A stretch of 64,000 nucleotides of DNA from assembly GCF_029227915.1 (NCBI RefSeq), contig NC_079875.1:26544001-26608000 (forward strand), given 5' to 3'. Origin of the DNA: Hydractinia symbiolongicarpus. Taxonomy: Eukaryota; Cnidaria; Hydrozoa; Anthoathecata; Hydractiniidae. Position 1 is the first letter of the stretch. The number at the start of each line of letters is the position of its first letter. Shown piece after piece: positions 45,536 to 61,600 of the stretch. Below the pieces are notes generated by a model. The model searched no databases and was not told the DNA's origin. It saw nothing but the letters and a program-made list of their open reading frames with translations. Made by a program: the position numbers and the translations under genes.

Positions 45536-46278
45536 TTATTGGGTCTGGTTGCCACAAAATTTTGCCCAATTATGTATGGTGCTTCACACAGCTAAAATAA
45601 CTTAGGGTGCGTTATTGCTAATTTATTACTTATTAAAAAAATTCAAGGCGCGTGATTTGCAACCTCAGATGTCCAACGTAGCCAAAATAGTATATATTGC
45701 TAGCTAGCTATAGTGAAGTTTTTGCTTCAAATAACTTTGATTTCTTTTTTTTTCTTTACCTTCCATGCTCTTCAAAAAATTACTCTTAATGTTTATCTTT
45801 GTGTATAAATATGTATATATATATATAGCTAGCTATACAAAGAAGTTTTCACTGACTGTTTATTTATCAAACAATTTTCTAACGAAAGAGATTGTTAAAA
45901 TTCTATTCAAAAAAGGAATTCAGAACTTTCCAAAAAAATCTGAATATAAGTCAAAGACTTTTTAAACAAAACAAAAATTGTCAGAAAAAACCATATTTAG
46001 TCACTTTTGAAGTTTAACATATGTGAAGAACAGGAGTAAAACTGAAAATGGAATAGTATTGTTATGATTACTAATTCCATACTGCACACACCAGGCTCCT
46101 GTTGCTAGCTACTGCGAGATAAGTATATATATGCTAAAAATGATTAGCTACCAGACATTCACAATCCACCCAATAATTGATGCAAGTAGTAACCATGCTA
46201 GTATAGCAATTATTATGTTCATAAGTCATAACTCTCTATTAGCTAGCTAGCTGGCTAGCTATCTCAGTCAAAACAAAT
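45536..46278. other. Unassigned sequence with GCTA runs
   Basis: No gene is supported; GCTA runs lie near 45700-45715, 45822-45835 and 46238-46262. Confidence 0.35.
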
Positions 46279-46311
46279 ATGGCGGAATTTCATTCTGAAA
46301 TTTTTGAAAGG
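46279..46311 (+). CDS. Possible first coding exon
   Basis: AAATATGGCGGAATTTCATT opens MAEFHSEIFER and is followed by AG|GTAAAA, a plausible donor. The ATGGCGG context is favourable. No in-phase next exon could be identified, so this is only a suggestion. Confidence 0.2.
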
Positions 46312-48821
<2,510 letters not shown>

Positions 48822-49259
48822 TCATCTAAAACACAGACGTTCATAAATGTTCACAATGAAATCTGTGTATTTGCTCAAGCGTTGGAACATGACTTCTCCG
48901 TCAAAGTTTTCGCTGTGAGCATTCCGCATATGTTTTGCGCCAAGCAAATCGTCAACAACATTCGCACCGATGATTTCATCGTGTGCCTCTTCAAACACTA
49001 CTTCTAGAACTTTCTTTCCGGCGTCCTTATTGTAATTTATGTCGGATTCACTTGGCATGTTATACACTACCTCCTCCAAAGCATTCGACTTCTTATAACG
49101 CAAATCAAAGCACACAACACTAAGTGCTTTGAAAAACTCCTTCCGTGGTGAAAAAAAGGCAAAGTATGTAGAAACAATATGCAAGTATTCCTCTAAACAG
49201 AATATGCTTTTGGAAGATCTAAAGCTTATAGTGATGCAAATTATGGCAAGTCTGTACAC
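48822..49259 (-). CDS. Unidentified ORF (145 codons), possibly an exon
   Basis: The frame contains EEVVYNMPSESDINYNKDAG, VFEEAHDEIIGANVVDDLL and FDGEVMFQRLSKYTDFIVNI. Its balanced, acidic composition looks more like coding than the surrounding AT-rich DNA. No domain is recognised. The first ~35 residues are hydrophobic and may not belong. Confidence 0.35.
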   Translation of the reverse strand: MYRLAIICITISFRSSKSIFCLEEYLHIVSTYFAFFSPRKEFFKALSVVCFDLRYKKSNALEEVVYNMPSESDINYNKDAGKKVLEVVFEEAHDEIIGANVVDDLLGAKHMRNAHSENFDGEVMFQRLSKYTDFIVNIYERLCFR

Positions 49260-49329
49260 AATTTTGGATACTATAATGGAGTATTTATCGCACTAACCAG
49301 TTTATAAATGGTTCTCTTTAACTAGTGGT

Positions 49330-52300
49330 GAAGAAATACAATAATGTGTTGTTAGATACTTCAAACGAAGCGACCGATGAAGCGTTTTCTTGTATAACAT
49401 ACTAATGTTGTTTTGGGAGAATATAATGATATATATTTTGCACAGATCGGCATATGAAGATGTGAACATTATAATGTATATTTCTAGATTGTTTTCCTAA
49501 AAAATATAAATCGTCTTCTTGACAAAATATTCACTAGAATGTGTTGTTTTTAAAGCATCTTTTAAGAAAAATGTCAAAATTATGGGGATTTGCGACATAT
49601 ATCTTTTATACTATTTAAAACGTTCTCCTAAATACAATTAATAAAACATGCCGTTTATGAAGAATAGAATTAAATACTTTTTAGCATTCCACGGCTTAGA
49701 CACCATATCTGACTGTCCTGAGGAAATTATTAACAAAAACAATAAAATTTGCGTTAAGTTTGAAGATATATAGCTGCAAAGACCACAATGTAACAAAAAT
49801 TATATAAAATATGTCGAGAATCGCCACACATAGCTCGCACTTAAAACAAAAATCACAACATATATCTCGTATTCTTACAACTCTTTTACCCGATTGTTTA
49901 AAAACAAATATAATTATTAAAATACGTTGTTTTGGAAGAATCCGGCAACAAATATGCGAAAGTTATCAAGATTCGCCAAATATATCTCGTTTACTTAACA
50001 CTCTTGTAATCGTCTTTTAAAGAAAACAAATATAACTACTATAATATGTTGTCTTGGGAGAATCTAACAACAAATATGCGAAAATTATCAAGATTCGCCA
50101 AATATATCTCGTTTACCTAAAAAAATCTTTCAATCCTCTCATAAAGAAAACAAATGTGATGACTATAATATGTTGTTTTGGGAGAATCTAACAACAAATA
50201 TGCGAAAATTATTAAGGTTCATCACATATATTTTGTATATTTAAAAACTCTTGTAATTATCTCTTAAAGAAAACAAATATAATTATTATAATATGTTATT
50301 TTGGGAGAATCTAACAACAAATATGTGAAAATTATTAAGGTTCATCACATATATTTTGTATATTTAAAAACTCTTGTAATTATCTCTTAAAGAAAACAAA
50401 TATAATTACTATAATACGTTGTTTTGGGAGAATCTAACAACAAATATGCAAAAATTATCAAGATTCACCACCTATATCTCGTATACCTAAAAAGATCTTT
50501 TAATCCTCTCATAAAGAAAACAAATATGATGACTATAATATGTTGTTTTGGGAGAATCTAACAACAAACATGCGAAAATTATCAAGATTCACCACATATA
50601 TCTCGTATACCTAAAAAACTCTTGAAATCGTCTCTTAAAGAAAACCAATATAATTACTATATTATGTTGTTTTGGGAGAATCTAACAACAAATATGCGAA
50701 AATTATTAAGGTTCATCACATATATTTTGTATATTTAAAAACTCTTGTAATTATCTCTTAAAGAAAACAAATATAATTACTATAATATGTTGTTTTGGGA
50801 GAATCTAACAACAAATATGCAAAAATTATCAAGATTCGCCAAATATATCTCGTATATTTAAAAAACTCTTGTAATCGTCTCTTAAAGAAAACAAATATAA
50901 TTACTATAATATGTTGTTTTGGGAGAATCTAACAACAAGTATGCGAAAATTATCAAGATTCGCCACATATATCTCGTATATTTAAAAAACTCTTCTAATT
51001 GTCTCTTAAAGAAAACAAATATAATTACTACAATAGGTTGTTTTTGTAGAATCTAACAACAAAGATGGGAAAATATCAAGATTCACAACATATATTTCGT
51101 ATAATTAAAAAACTCTTGTAATCGTCCCCTAAAGAAAACAAATATAATTATTAAAATACGTTGTTTTGAGAGAATCCGGCAACAAATATGCGAAAATTAT
51201 CAAGATTCACCAAATATATCTCGTTTACTTAAAACTCTTGTAATCGTCTCCGAAAGAAAACAAATATAATTACTATAATACGTTGTTTTGGGATAATCTA
51301 ACAACAAATATGCGAAAGTTATCAAGATTCACAACATATATCTCGTATACTTAAAAAACTCTTGTAATCGTCTCTTAAAGAAAACAAATATAACTACTAT
51401 AATATGTTGTTTTGGGAGAATCTAGCAACAAATAAGCGAAAATTATCAAGATTCGCCATATATATCTCGTATACCTAAAAAAATCTTTTAATCCTCTCAT
51501 AAAGAAAACAAATATGATGACTATAATATGTTGTTTTGGGAGAATCTAACAACAAGTATGCGAAAATTATGAAGATTCACCACACATATCTCGTATACTT
51601 AAAAAACTCTTGTAATCCTCTCATAAAGAAAACAAATATGATGACTATAATATGTTGTTTTGGGAGAATCTAACAACAAATATGCGAAAGTTATCAAGAT
51701 TCGCCACATATATCTCGTATATTTAAAAAACTCTTTTAATTGTCTCTTAAAGAAAACAAATATAATTACTACAATAGGTTGTTTTTGTAGAATCTAACAA
51801 CAAAGATGGGAAAATATCAAGATTCACAGCATATATTTTGTATAATTAAAAAACTCTTGTAATCGTCCCCTAAAGAAAACAAATATAATTATTAAAATAC
51901 GTTGTTTTGGGAGAATCTAACAACAAATATGTGAAAATTATTAAGGTTCATCACATATATTTTGTATATTTAAAAACTCTTGTAATTATCTCTTAAAGAA
52001 AACAAATATAATTACTATAATACGTTGTTTTGGGAGAATCTAACAACAAATATGCAAAAATTATCAAGATTCACCACCTATATCTCGTATACCTAAAAAG
52101 ATCTTTTAATCCTCTCATAAAGAAAACAAATATGATGACTATAATATGTTGTTTTGGGAGAATCTAACAACAAACATGCGAAAATTATCAAGATTCACCA
52201 CATATATCTCGTATACCTAAAAAACTCTTGAAATCGTCTCTTAAAGAAAACCAATATAATTACTATATTATGTTGTTTTGGGAGAATCTAGTAACAAATA

Positions 52301-53130
52301 TGCCAAAATAATCAAGAATTACCACATTATATGTTGTTCTTAAAACTCTTTTATTCGCTCTCCCGAATGCAATTGGACTTTCCTTGACACTAAATCGGAT
52401 GTTTTGTGCAAATTGTTCAATAGAATATATTTTTTTTTGGAGAATCAGAAACAAAGATGTGAAAATTACGGAAAATTTTTGGGACACTTGTAGAATCTAA
52501 GGCCACATATGCTAAATTTAGTTTATCATACCTGGCCGCCTATTTCTTCCATTGAACACTACTTAGAAAGCTTCCTTAAACAAAACATTTACTAAAACTC
52601 TATGCTCTAAAAGAATTCAAGCGCATATATGCAGAATTTGTGGCAAATTTCTCCACATTTCATGTACTGAACAAACTGAATATTTTTTTTCTTAAGCGAA
52701 ATATTTATTAAAATATAGTGTTTGGAAAAATGTGATAGGGCATTTCTTTCACTTTACATCAGCCTACGAATCGTTTTCTGGTGTAAAATATCTACCAAGA
52801 TCAATTATTTTTTGGGAGAGTTTGACGTCGAATGTGCTGAATAGTTCTCGTACGAAATGCTCTATAAATCGTGCTCTTAAATAAATATTTTAATTGTGGA
52901 AGAGTAAATAAATTAAACATTTATTGCACTGAGAGCCTATAAATCGATTTTCTGTTGGAAAAATGTTCTTTTGCACTGAATACACTTTGAATACACTTAA
53001 AATTTACTAAAGTATCTTATAAGAAATGTCCTCTATAATCAAACATCCATAAAAATACATTGTTTTACGAAGAAAATTCATTGAACTTTAGCTGGTATTT
53101 TATATTTTGTCAAAAATGTAAAAAAAAGTA
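49330..53130. repeat. 124-bp satellite array with higher-order repeats
   Basis: The unit runs through TATGTTGTTTTGGGAGAATC, TAACAACAAATATGCGAAAA, ATATCTCGTATA and AAAGAAAACAAATATAATTA. About 20 good copies fill 49800-52320; copies decay outward to about 49330 and 53130. Blocks of neighbouring variants are repeated: about 50320-50685 matches 51930-52290, and about 50990-51170 matches 51730-51905. That shows duplication of multi-unit blocks by unequal exchange. Confidence 0.9.
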
Positions 53131-53520
53131 AACAAGACGTATGATATACGCAAACAACCTCGCGAATAAAGTTTACCAAAGGCTGTCTATCAAATTGGGA
53201 TTTTTGTTGCGAAGTTAGACACGACATATTTTACTATTCAGATATGCAATAATATTTGTTACACACTTATTTTTCAAAATTGATTTGTGAGACCTTCCTG
53301 AACGGAAAATTCCTCGAACTTTTAATTTTCGATGGGTCCGTCATGGGTGAACCGACTGACAGGAAGGAGAAAGACCACAAACCCACAAACCCCAAAATTT
53401 GCGAAATTCATTAATTCACTTAATTCTGCCTACATTCACTTTTAAAAAGTTTGGTGGAAACACCTTTAAACAAGTGTTTTGAACACTTGTCTTATCTTTT
53501 TAAAAAAGAAAAAAGAAAAA
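53131..53520. other. Unassigned sequence
   Basis: AACAAGTGTTTTGAACACTTGT at about 53470 is a short palindrome beside an A/AAAAG-rich tract (53500-53531). Nothing else is supported. Confidence 0.35.
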
Positions 53521-53527
53521 AAAAGAA

Positions 53528-53680
53528 AAAATAGTTACCAAGATGAGATTCGAACACGCGACGACTCCGTGTCGGTGCTCAGAGAGGCAAAAATTTCCAT
53601 TCTTGTAGCACACATTTGCGTTTTAATACAAGCTCACGAGCTTGTAATTAAGCTATCACATAACGTTTTAAAACGTGATT
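53528..53680 (-). mobile_element. tRNA-like SINE head
   Basis: Read on the minus strand, GCGTGTTCGAATCTCATCTT contains a B box at the end of a tRNA-like stretch, preceded by GAGCACCGACACGGAGTC and an A-box-like AGCTTAATTACAAGC. A T-rich run follows. The distances are larger than in a tRNA, so a SINE is the better reading. Confidence 0.4.
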
Positions 53681-55003
53681 TATAATTAAGCTCTGTAACA
53701 AATTTGGAGAAAACAAGAAAAAGGAAGAAGCTAGATATATGGTTTCTCAGATGACAGAAAGTATAGGACTTATCGGAGAAGATCAAAACTATTCGCAAAT
53801 ATCTTTTCCGGGTTTGATAATGAGGAGCCTAAATACACAGTTTTAATAAAACTTATTATAAAAATTATTACTACTACTTAGTGTAACACGACTTTTTCTC
53901 TCGCGATAAAGTTTCATGAATAAGTGAAAAAGGACCACCGTTCCCATCGCTGAAAAGATATCAAATTTTAACCTCGACCCCAGGACTTTCTAAGTTCCGT
54001 ATATAACACGTTTAAATCTTACCCCATAAAAGAGTCAACGGGCACGCTCAGCCCTTATTCCACGCTATTTTGTTCGCCTATACAACGACTCATTTCTCGC
54101 AGACCAGAAAAAACTGTAGGCGAGTTCACCATGAGCCCTGTAACGAATTTGAAAAGTACGCACCTATACCATTTTAAGAAGAAAACAGTAAAAAGAGTAT
54201 AAGCTTAAGATATTTATCATATACCCGTGTATACGAAAGCAATTGTCAACGTTGTTGGGTAATTGAGTTTCCGAACTAAAAAAAAATTCACGAAGCCAAG
54301 ATATCTGATTAATCAATCGTGTTTATTATATATGTGAGAAGCGAGTCAGTCAACCTCCTTGACGAGATCCGACAAAGTGGAGTAAATAAGGGGCCCTATG
54401 AAAATTTTTTTCCTGCCCTAAATAAGATTTTGAAGTTTATCCATTCGTTGTTTCAGTGTTTAAAGCCCTACTTAAGATAAATATTTTTAGCAAAAACACA
54501 AGTTCCGCATTATAAGATCATTCTTACAACCGACCCAGCTTGTCTTATATTTTGCCCTACTTGGGATAGCTGACTTTGAGCTAATTCCCTACCATGGGTG
54601 GAACAAATAAGCGGGAAATCTAGAAAAAAAATGGATGCAAGTAAAAGTCAGCTGCGCAAAAAGAAGACTGCCACCAAACATAGATGTATTTATATATATT
54701 TTCTATTACCTTATTATATTTCTATTATCTGCCTGGCTAAGTACTTTTCCTGTAAATTAGACAGTCCTCAGTAAATTTGCTTGCTCTAGCTGGCAGCTAC
54801 TTAGCTAGCTAGCTACTACTTTACTAGCTACCTACAAATATCACTGGGTGAATACCCGATTTTTAGTTGCAACAATTTTAAGGTAAAATTATCAAAGTAA
54901 TCACAGTCTAAGTTAACCACTACAATAAAATTTGTTCTTTAAATGTTTAGCTAAAGACTTTTCAGCTTGTGCCCAACAACCAATCCAACCATATCCAAGC
55001 ATA
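53681..55003. other. Unassigned sequence with GCTA runs
   Basis: No gene is supported. GCTA-type runs lie at about 54795-54830. Confidence 0.35.
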
Positions 55004-55606
55004 TCTATCAGTCAGGGTAAATACCTAATTAGGCAGCATGACCTAATTAGGCGTGTCGTTTAGTTAGGCGACGTGATGTAGTTTAATTAGGCTACCCGTA
55101 GTCTAACTAGGCGAACGAAAACTTTCTGTTGTAAATACGTCGAAATCATTGCGTTTCGCACTACAATTTTTATGTGAATCAAATCTGTCCACTTTGCAGA
55201 TAATTTCGACCATTTGCCATGTTATGTGCATCGCGCATTGTAAATTATGGCCCAAACCTCGTGTGGCACTATTTGTTGTTTTAAATAATGGATTTCAGCC
55301 GTTCACGCCGCAGGGAAAAAATAAATATGGCGGACGAAGATGTCACCTAAATAGGCGACACTTAACCTAATTAGGTTATATATTTCATTTTAACATAATT
55401 CTTAGTTGTGCGAACATATCGAGGCACGAGTGACATTTTTGGAATCATGGTCGCGTAGACTATCCATTCAGAACAAAGATTTTTTGCGATTTTTCTTAGG
55501 AATGTGTGAAGAGCCATTAAATATTGTAATGTCTTAACTAGGTTACATATGGCCTAACTAGGCTACAATGAGTCGCCTAAATAGGTGGTATGCCCTGACT
55601 GTCTAT
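55004..55606. mobile_element. MITE with CCTAATTAGG palindromes
   Basis: The 593-bp element (55009-55601) has short inverted ends CAGTCAGGG ... CCCTGACTG flanked by TCTAT at 55004-55008 and 55602-55606. Near each end lie several CCTAATTAGGC or TAGTTAGGC units, about eleven in all, in both orientations. The middle has a plus-strand frame of ~73 codons that I do not believe. A 5-bp duplication does not settle the superfamily, and no transposase is encoded. Confidence 0.7.
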
Positions 55607-55679
55607 TTATAATTTATCTGCTTGTGACATAACTTCTTCGTTCTAACTGTAATTAAGCCCCTGAAACACATTTTCAAAA

Positions 55680-58600
55680 ATGCCAGTGAACAATATGGTT
55701 TCTCCAAGGTCAATTAGAAAAAAGAATCTGAAACTTCCTAATTCCTTGATTTTTATTGGTGAGCTACCCCAGTGATTTTTTGGCTGTCTGTTTTGTAATG
55801 TGCACAAATTTCAGTTATACTTGTGAAATTGGTATATAATACAATAGATCCTAGACATAAGGTTCAGGATAACATTTCATAGCCATATCCAGTGTTTCCA
55901 GTAGAAAGAAAAAGTAAGCAAGAAAATTGAAATTGTGTAATTAAGACGTAATCACGTAATATGGACGGCTTTGCCAGCTATATAGCATAATTGCCGATAT
56001 TATACGTGTTACTGTGATCTAGCAACTCTGCTTGTTACATAAGTTTATGGTTTTGACTTTAAGCTTTCCCTTAAAACAATTTTGCAATTTTTGGGTTTTT
56101 GTTCAGGGTCTAGCAAAAAATTAATTGACTGAAATGTCCCAGTTGCATGATTTATGTCTGAATTTAGTGGTTTATTGTTTTTTTCAATGTGAGATCCACT
56201 TCATTAATTTTCTGGTTACAAAGGATATTAACCATAATCAAAAGAATTACTCTCAATAGAGCCTCTGTATACATTCTAGCACTTGTTGCTTTGCTACAAA
56301 GAACATGGGTTTAAATACCAATGTGCCCCACTGCAACAGAAAATTATTGATGGTAACGTAATTCCTATATTGTGCAATGATAGGAATTGATTGAGGAAGT
56401 TTTTATTGCATTTAATGTATTGTTGTCAAAAATGTTATACTTTCAAAAATGGTTCTGTGTCCTGAAACAGCTGAAAAAACTAAGAAACTATGACTTTATA
56501 CTATATAGTATAGAGTTTTCAATAAAGCAAAAGGATGTTTTATTGTCTTTTGGACATTATGTCATGGTCGAATGTGCATATACTTTCTATTGTTATTCTT
56601 GTATGAGTAGCTTAACTTCTATCACTCCAAAACTTTGTAATGTTGTTATATATATAATATTAATTGACATTCTGGTTATTATTGTATGTCGCAATATCAT
56701 CTTATATTTCTGATTATAGAAGTCAAAAGAAATTATAGATTAAAATATACATGACAACAATTATAAAGGAGGTAATGGATAGAAAACTGAGAGGTAAATA
56801 TTTACATTTATACGGTAATTGAATTGACTTCAGATTTTACTACTCGAACAGCAATGCTTTTTTTTCTTTTGATGCTAATGCAAAATATTTTTGTATTTTG
56901 CTCTAAAAGAACAAAGAAAAAACATTATAGCTTACCTGACATTTAGTTGTCTAGGATTTGGTAAATTATTATTATAACTTGTGATAACATTTACAGACAA
57001 ATTTGGTAAAAGACAAATGTCATAGGCAAGTGGAAACAAGAAAAACTTTAGAAGGACTAATTAAAAAACAAAATCAATCAAGAGACCACCTGCAAAAATA
57101 TAAACCCACTTATTTTCCTAGCACAAAACAATATATATAATCAAATTGTCTTGTTATACCTGAGGTTACATTGGAAGAACTGGAATGTACTAAAACTGGA
57201 AATGAAGCTGTGTGGATTAAGTTGACAAAAATGTTTTTATACGATCTTAAATGAATTTATATTTTCTTTCACAGACAAGGGAAGAAATAAACCCAGCCTC
57301 AGTAATCTTCTTTGCAAAGGCGATGATCTTTCCAAATTTCAAGTTCTAAAGATCAATGAGGAGATAGGTAGGAAGTTTAAGTTACATTATTAAACGATTT
57401 AAGCAATTATTAAGCGATTTAAGTCTTAATAATTCTGTGTGAAAAACTTATACAAATCACGATATGTTTGCATTAGACCTGGGAAAACATTTGCAAATTA
57501 GTGACAAAGAACATTCCTAGGTTAAATATCTTTCAAAGTGTATTGATCTGTGTTAATTTTACAATCAAGAAGTCCACAAATTCAATTTTTTTTACAGTCT
57601 GCATTGTAAATTCTCAGGTGCTGAGAATTTTGCAAATTAGTGACAAGGGACATTCCTAGATTAAATATCTTTTAAAGTGCATTGATCTGTGTTAATTTTA
57701 CAATCAAGAAGTCCACAAATTCAATTTTTTTTACAGTCTGCATTGTAAATTCTCAGGTGCTTAATTTGGTTTCAATGAAAAACAAAATTCTAAGAATGTG
57801 TCATAATGACAATCCATTTTCCAAAATTTTAGTTGCTTGAATTTTATGTATTTTTTTATAAAAGCTATCAGGCTTTAAAACTGAAAAAATGTTTTTTAGA
57901 AAAAAGTATATTTAAAACGTTAAATTAAGCATGTTTTACTTTGCAATAGGTTTTGGAGTGTTTGCTCTAACAGATTTTTCCATGGGAGAGTTCTTGATGG
58001 AGTACAGAGGTTAGCATTTTAAATGTGTATGGTTAAACATGGTGGGTTTCTAAATCAAAATTTTTTAATTGATTGAGATTGACTTTAAAAAAGATTTAAA
58101 AACAAACCACTTGAAATAAGGATTTGGTTAATAAGTTATGAATAACTTATGCAAAAATAAGATCATTTTCTTTATGCTACAAAGAAATTTCTGATTGATG
58201 CTGCAAAAAGGAGTTTATCGAATTAACTTTACAATTTGTTAGAATATTTTTAGGAAATTGGATTAGTCAATGTGATGTTCTTACTTTGCAAAGAAAGTAT
58301 GAAAACGAAAATATAGGAAGTTACATTTATTTTGACGTTGTTGATATTTTTGGAAAAAAAAAGTGGTAAGTTAATTGAATATGTTATTTATTATTGTTTT
58401 TAATTGCAAAACAATATAATAATATCCCACTTTTATTTCTAATGTGCTGCCTGCTTATAGATAGTTTTTGTGTTGCCAAGTTTTAATGGATAACAGCTTC
58501 TCATTAATTTTATATGTAACAAGTCTAGAAGTTAATAAAGTCTTTTGTTATGTTTAAGAAAAACTTTTAAAAATATCTATTTCCTATGGCAAACAAAAAA

Positions 58601-61600
58601 CTGCACAAATATGAAGTTTTTGGCATAAACAAAGATAAAGAAGCAGTCCAAAGTTGAAAAAAGACCATTTTTTACTTAGAAAGGAAGATATTCATAAAAT
58701 CTTTTTTTGTTAAAAAATCAACAACACTACACAACGGTGTAAGGAAAAAATTATAAAAATGTATCTACTCATATTCTCAATACGACTCACATAAAGCAAT
58801 TTTAATTGTTATACTAATGAACAGCAACATTAGTAATGTTTTATTGCACACACAGAAATGTATAACTATGATATTTTGTTTTTTACTTTTTTAGTATTGA
58901 TGCAACTAATGTGGATGGCATTGGTAAACTTGTCAACGATTCTCCATCACGATTGGCCAATTCCAAAATGCGCAGAGTGATTGTAGGCAATAGTGTTCAC
59001 CTTTGTCTTTTTGCTACACGTCATATTACCGCCGGCACTGAAGTTAGGTATATGCTTTAATTTTTGTCAATGCTATGTTTAAAAAATGTCACTTAGAAGT
59101 TTTAAGTGTTATTGCAAACCAGGAAGGTTTCACAGCTTAAAACAAATTATTCTTTATTTTACTATATTTTATATAGATATGACTATGGTGAGGATCGTGC
59201 ACAATTACCTTGGCGTAAAGAGGTGTGTGCATTTAAATTATTCTAAATTTGAACTTTATGGGAATGCCATATTTCCATTAGAGTATGAATATCACACCTC
59301 CTTATCATGTTGTGTAGCTTTATTCCTTCTTTTAAATCCCAAAGTTTTAAAAGAGCAAACAATTGTGTATTATGAATGATTCCTTAGTCAACAATTTTGG
59401 TAACAGATTTGGATCCTTTGTAGGGACAAATCACTTTCTATTTTATGCATATTAAGTTAATTGCATTTTAGAAATGGAAATGTCATCCTTTAAAAAGCAA
59501 AGATGTTTCTGTAAGTTATTTTGAAATAATGGGTTCTATGTTTTAAATTATCTTTTAACATTTTAACATGATAAGCATAATTTGATTTAGAGATGAAATC
59601 AAGTTTTCCATTAGTTTTTCGTTGATTAAGGGTGAGGGAATGACAACGGTGATTTGATAGTGGAATACCAGTATCCAACCTAAAAATTAAAAAAATAAAT
59701 GACTGGAACTTTCTTAATTTTACTTTCTCTTGTGTGATTTCCCCTGCTCTTAAAAAGAATGATAAGTGTTTTTCAAATTTATAGTTTAAACATTTGGCTA
59801 GTTACATCTTTACCAGGTGGCATTAACCTAAACTGTCCACATTTACTTTGTTTAAGGAACATCTTTTGCACACCTGTTTATATACTGCCCTAATTATTTT
59901 CTTTCTAAACCATCAACAAACTTTAAAGAAAGTAAAGTGGTTCCTAAAATAATACCACTCATTTTCAAATTTACTCTAAAATAACACCTCACTACTAAAA
60001 TGTTTTTGTTGATCCATTAAGTGATTCTTAAAATTAAGAATTAGTTGAAGTATAGTAAAAGTTTATGCTTCTAAGTCAAGTGTAAAAAATGGCTTGTTTA
60101 GGAAATGGAACAAACAAAGGGAAAAAAAGGTCAAAAAGAGAATAAAGGCAGTGACAAATATGCTGATAAAAATGAAATAGAAAATATAAAAAAAGAAACA
60201 AAAAAACTGAAGGAAAGTATAAAATACGAGAAAGAAGAAGGAAAAGAAGATAAGAAAGTAGGTAATGAAGATATAAAAACAGAAACAAAGAAGAAGAAAG
60301 AAGAGAAAGAGAAAACAAAGAAAGAATATAAAAAAGAAGCTGAAGAAAAAAGTGAGACAAAAAAAAGACAAGAGGATAAGAAAGAAGTTAAAGAAAAAAA
60401 TGAGAAAGAAGAGGCTAATGGAGATAATAAAGAAAGCAAAGAGAAAACAATAGAAGAAGAAAACAACATGAAAATTAAAAATAAAAAGGAGAATGGTGAA
60501 CAGGACATTGAAGATAAAAAAAAAGAAAAAAAAGAAACTAATGCTGAATGTAGTGCTACGGTAAGTTTAACTTCTTTAGTTTAACTTCCTACCAATAATT
60601 TTAAAAAAGACAGTAAAATTTGTCTTTAAATGCAAAAGTGGTAACGTTTGCTTTATTCTTTTTCATATAGAATTCAAATTTTATTCACTTTGATTGGCAG
60701 CATACAAATATTTAAGATTTAATTTGTGAAGCTTTTTAAAAATGTTATAACGTAAATTTCTACAGGATGTCATTATTTTTAATTATTTGTTTGATTGTTT
60801 TTACCTGTATAAGTTTTGATAGATGTTTTTATTGCCTGATGATGTACTAGAAGTATGAAATGCTTCACAATAAATACATTTTTATGAATTTATATACTTT
60901 TTTCAATATTAGGAATAAAACACGGCTTTATTTTTGTAATATTAAATATTTAGGAGTTTTAACAAACTTTAAAGCTTAATAGTTACATCTGATTCGTTTC
61001 ATGTGGAAATAATACATCCAAGACAAAAACTTTGGTTATGATTATAAGCTTGATAAATAAAAACGAAAAAAATATTTCACCACTAAAATATGACTGTAAA
61101 ACTCTGTTTTCATAAATTTTTGCCCTGTAAAAAAGTAACATATGCATCCTCTGCTTGAAAATGATTGAACATTCAATGACACTCCATATGAGCTTCATTT
61201 TTTAAATTTCTAGGTAATGTGGAATTCAAAAATCCAAAATCCATTTACTGAAAGTATTGACTTTCAATTGGAAATTGCCAAGGTAAAGTACATTAAAAGA
61301 TCACAAAACTGAAAACATGTCAAAAAAGCTTTCTTGTGTAGACACTAATCAGCATGAGATATTTAAGTATGCAATGTAATAAATGTACTCCACAATGTAA
61401 CAATAAGAAAAAATTACTGAGACTTTCAAAAGTAATGCGAAAGGCATAGGTTTTGCAAGTGTTCCTTTTTATATAGGAAAGTAAACTTGTCGCTGGAGAT
61501 GTTGCAAGTATAAACCTACCTTCACAGGTATTCAATTATTTTCTTACAATAGAACTGACCAAAGAAGTGTTCAACCATTAAACTAATTTCTAATTAATAT

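Noticed and set aside
49330-53130. CRISPR-like array
   Set aside because: The 124-bp units are contiguous and diverge along their whole length, with no constant repeat alternating with unique spacers, and the genome is eukaryotic.
55004-55606. Transib MITE, because of the 5-bp duplication
   Set aside because: The ends begin CAGTCAGGG, not the CAC expected, and no transposase links it to Transib; left unclassified.
60063-60508. Three minus-strand hydrophobic ORFs (F/L/S-rich) like membrane proteins
   Set aside because: They are antisense shadows of the purine-rich Lys/Glu exon of the SET gene. The same holds at 63539-63902.
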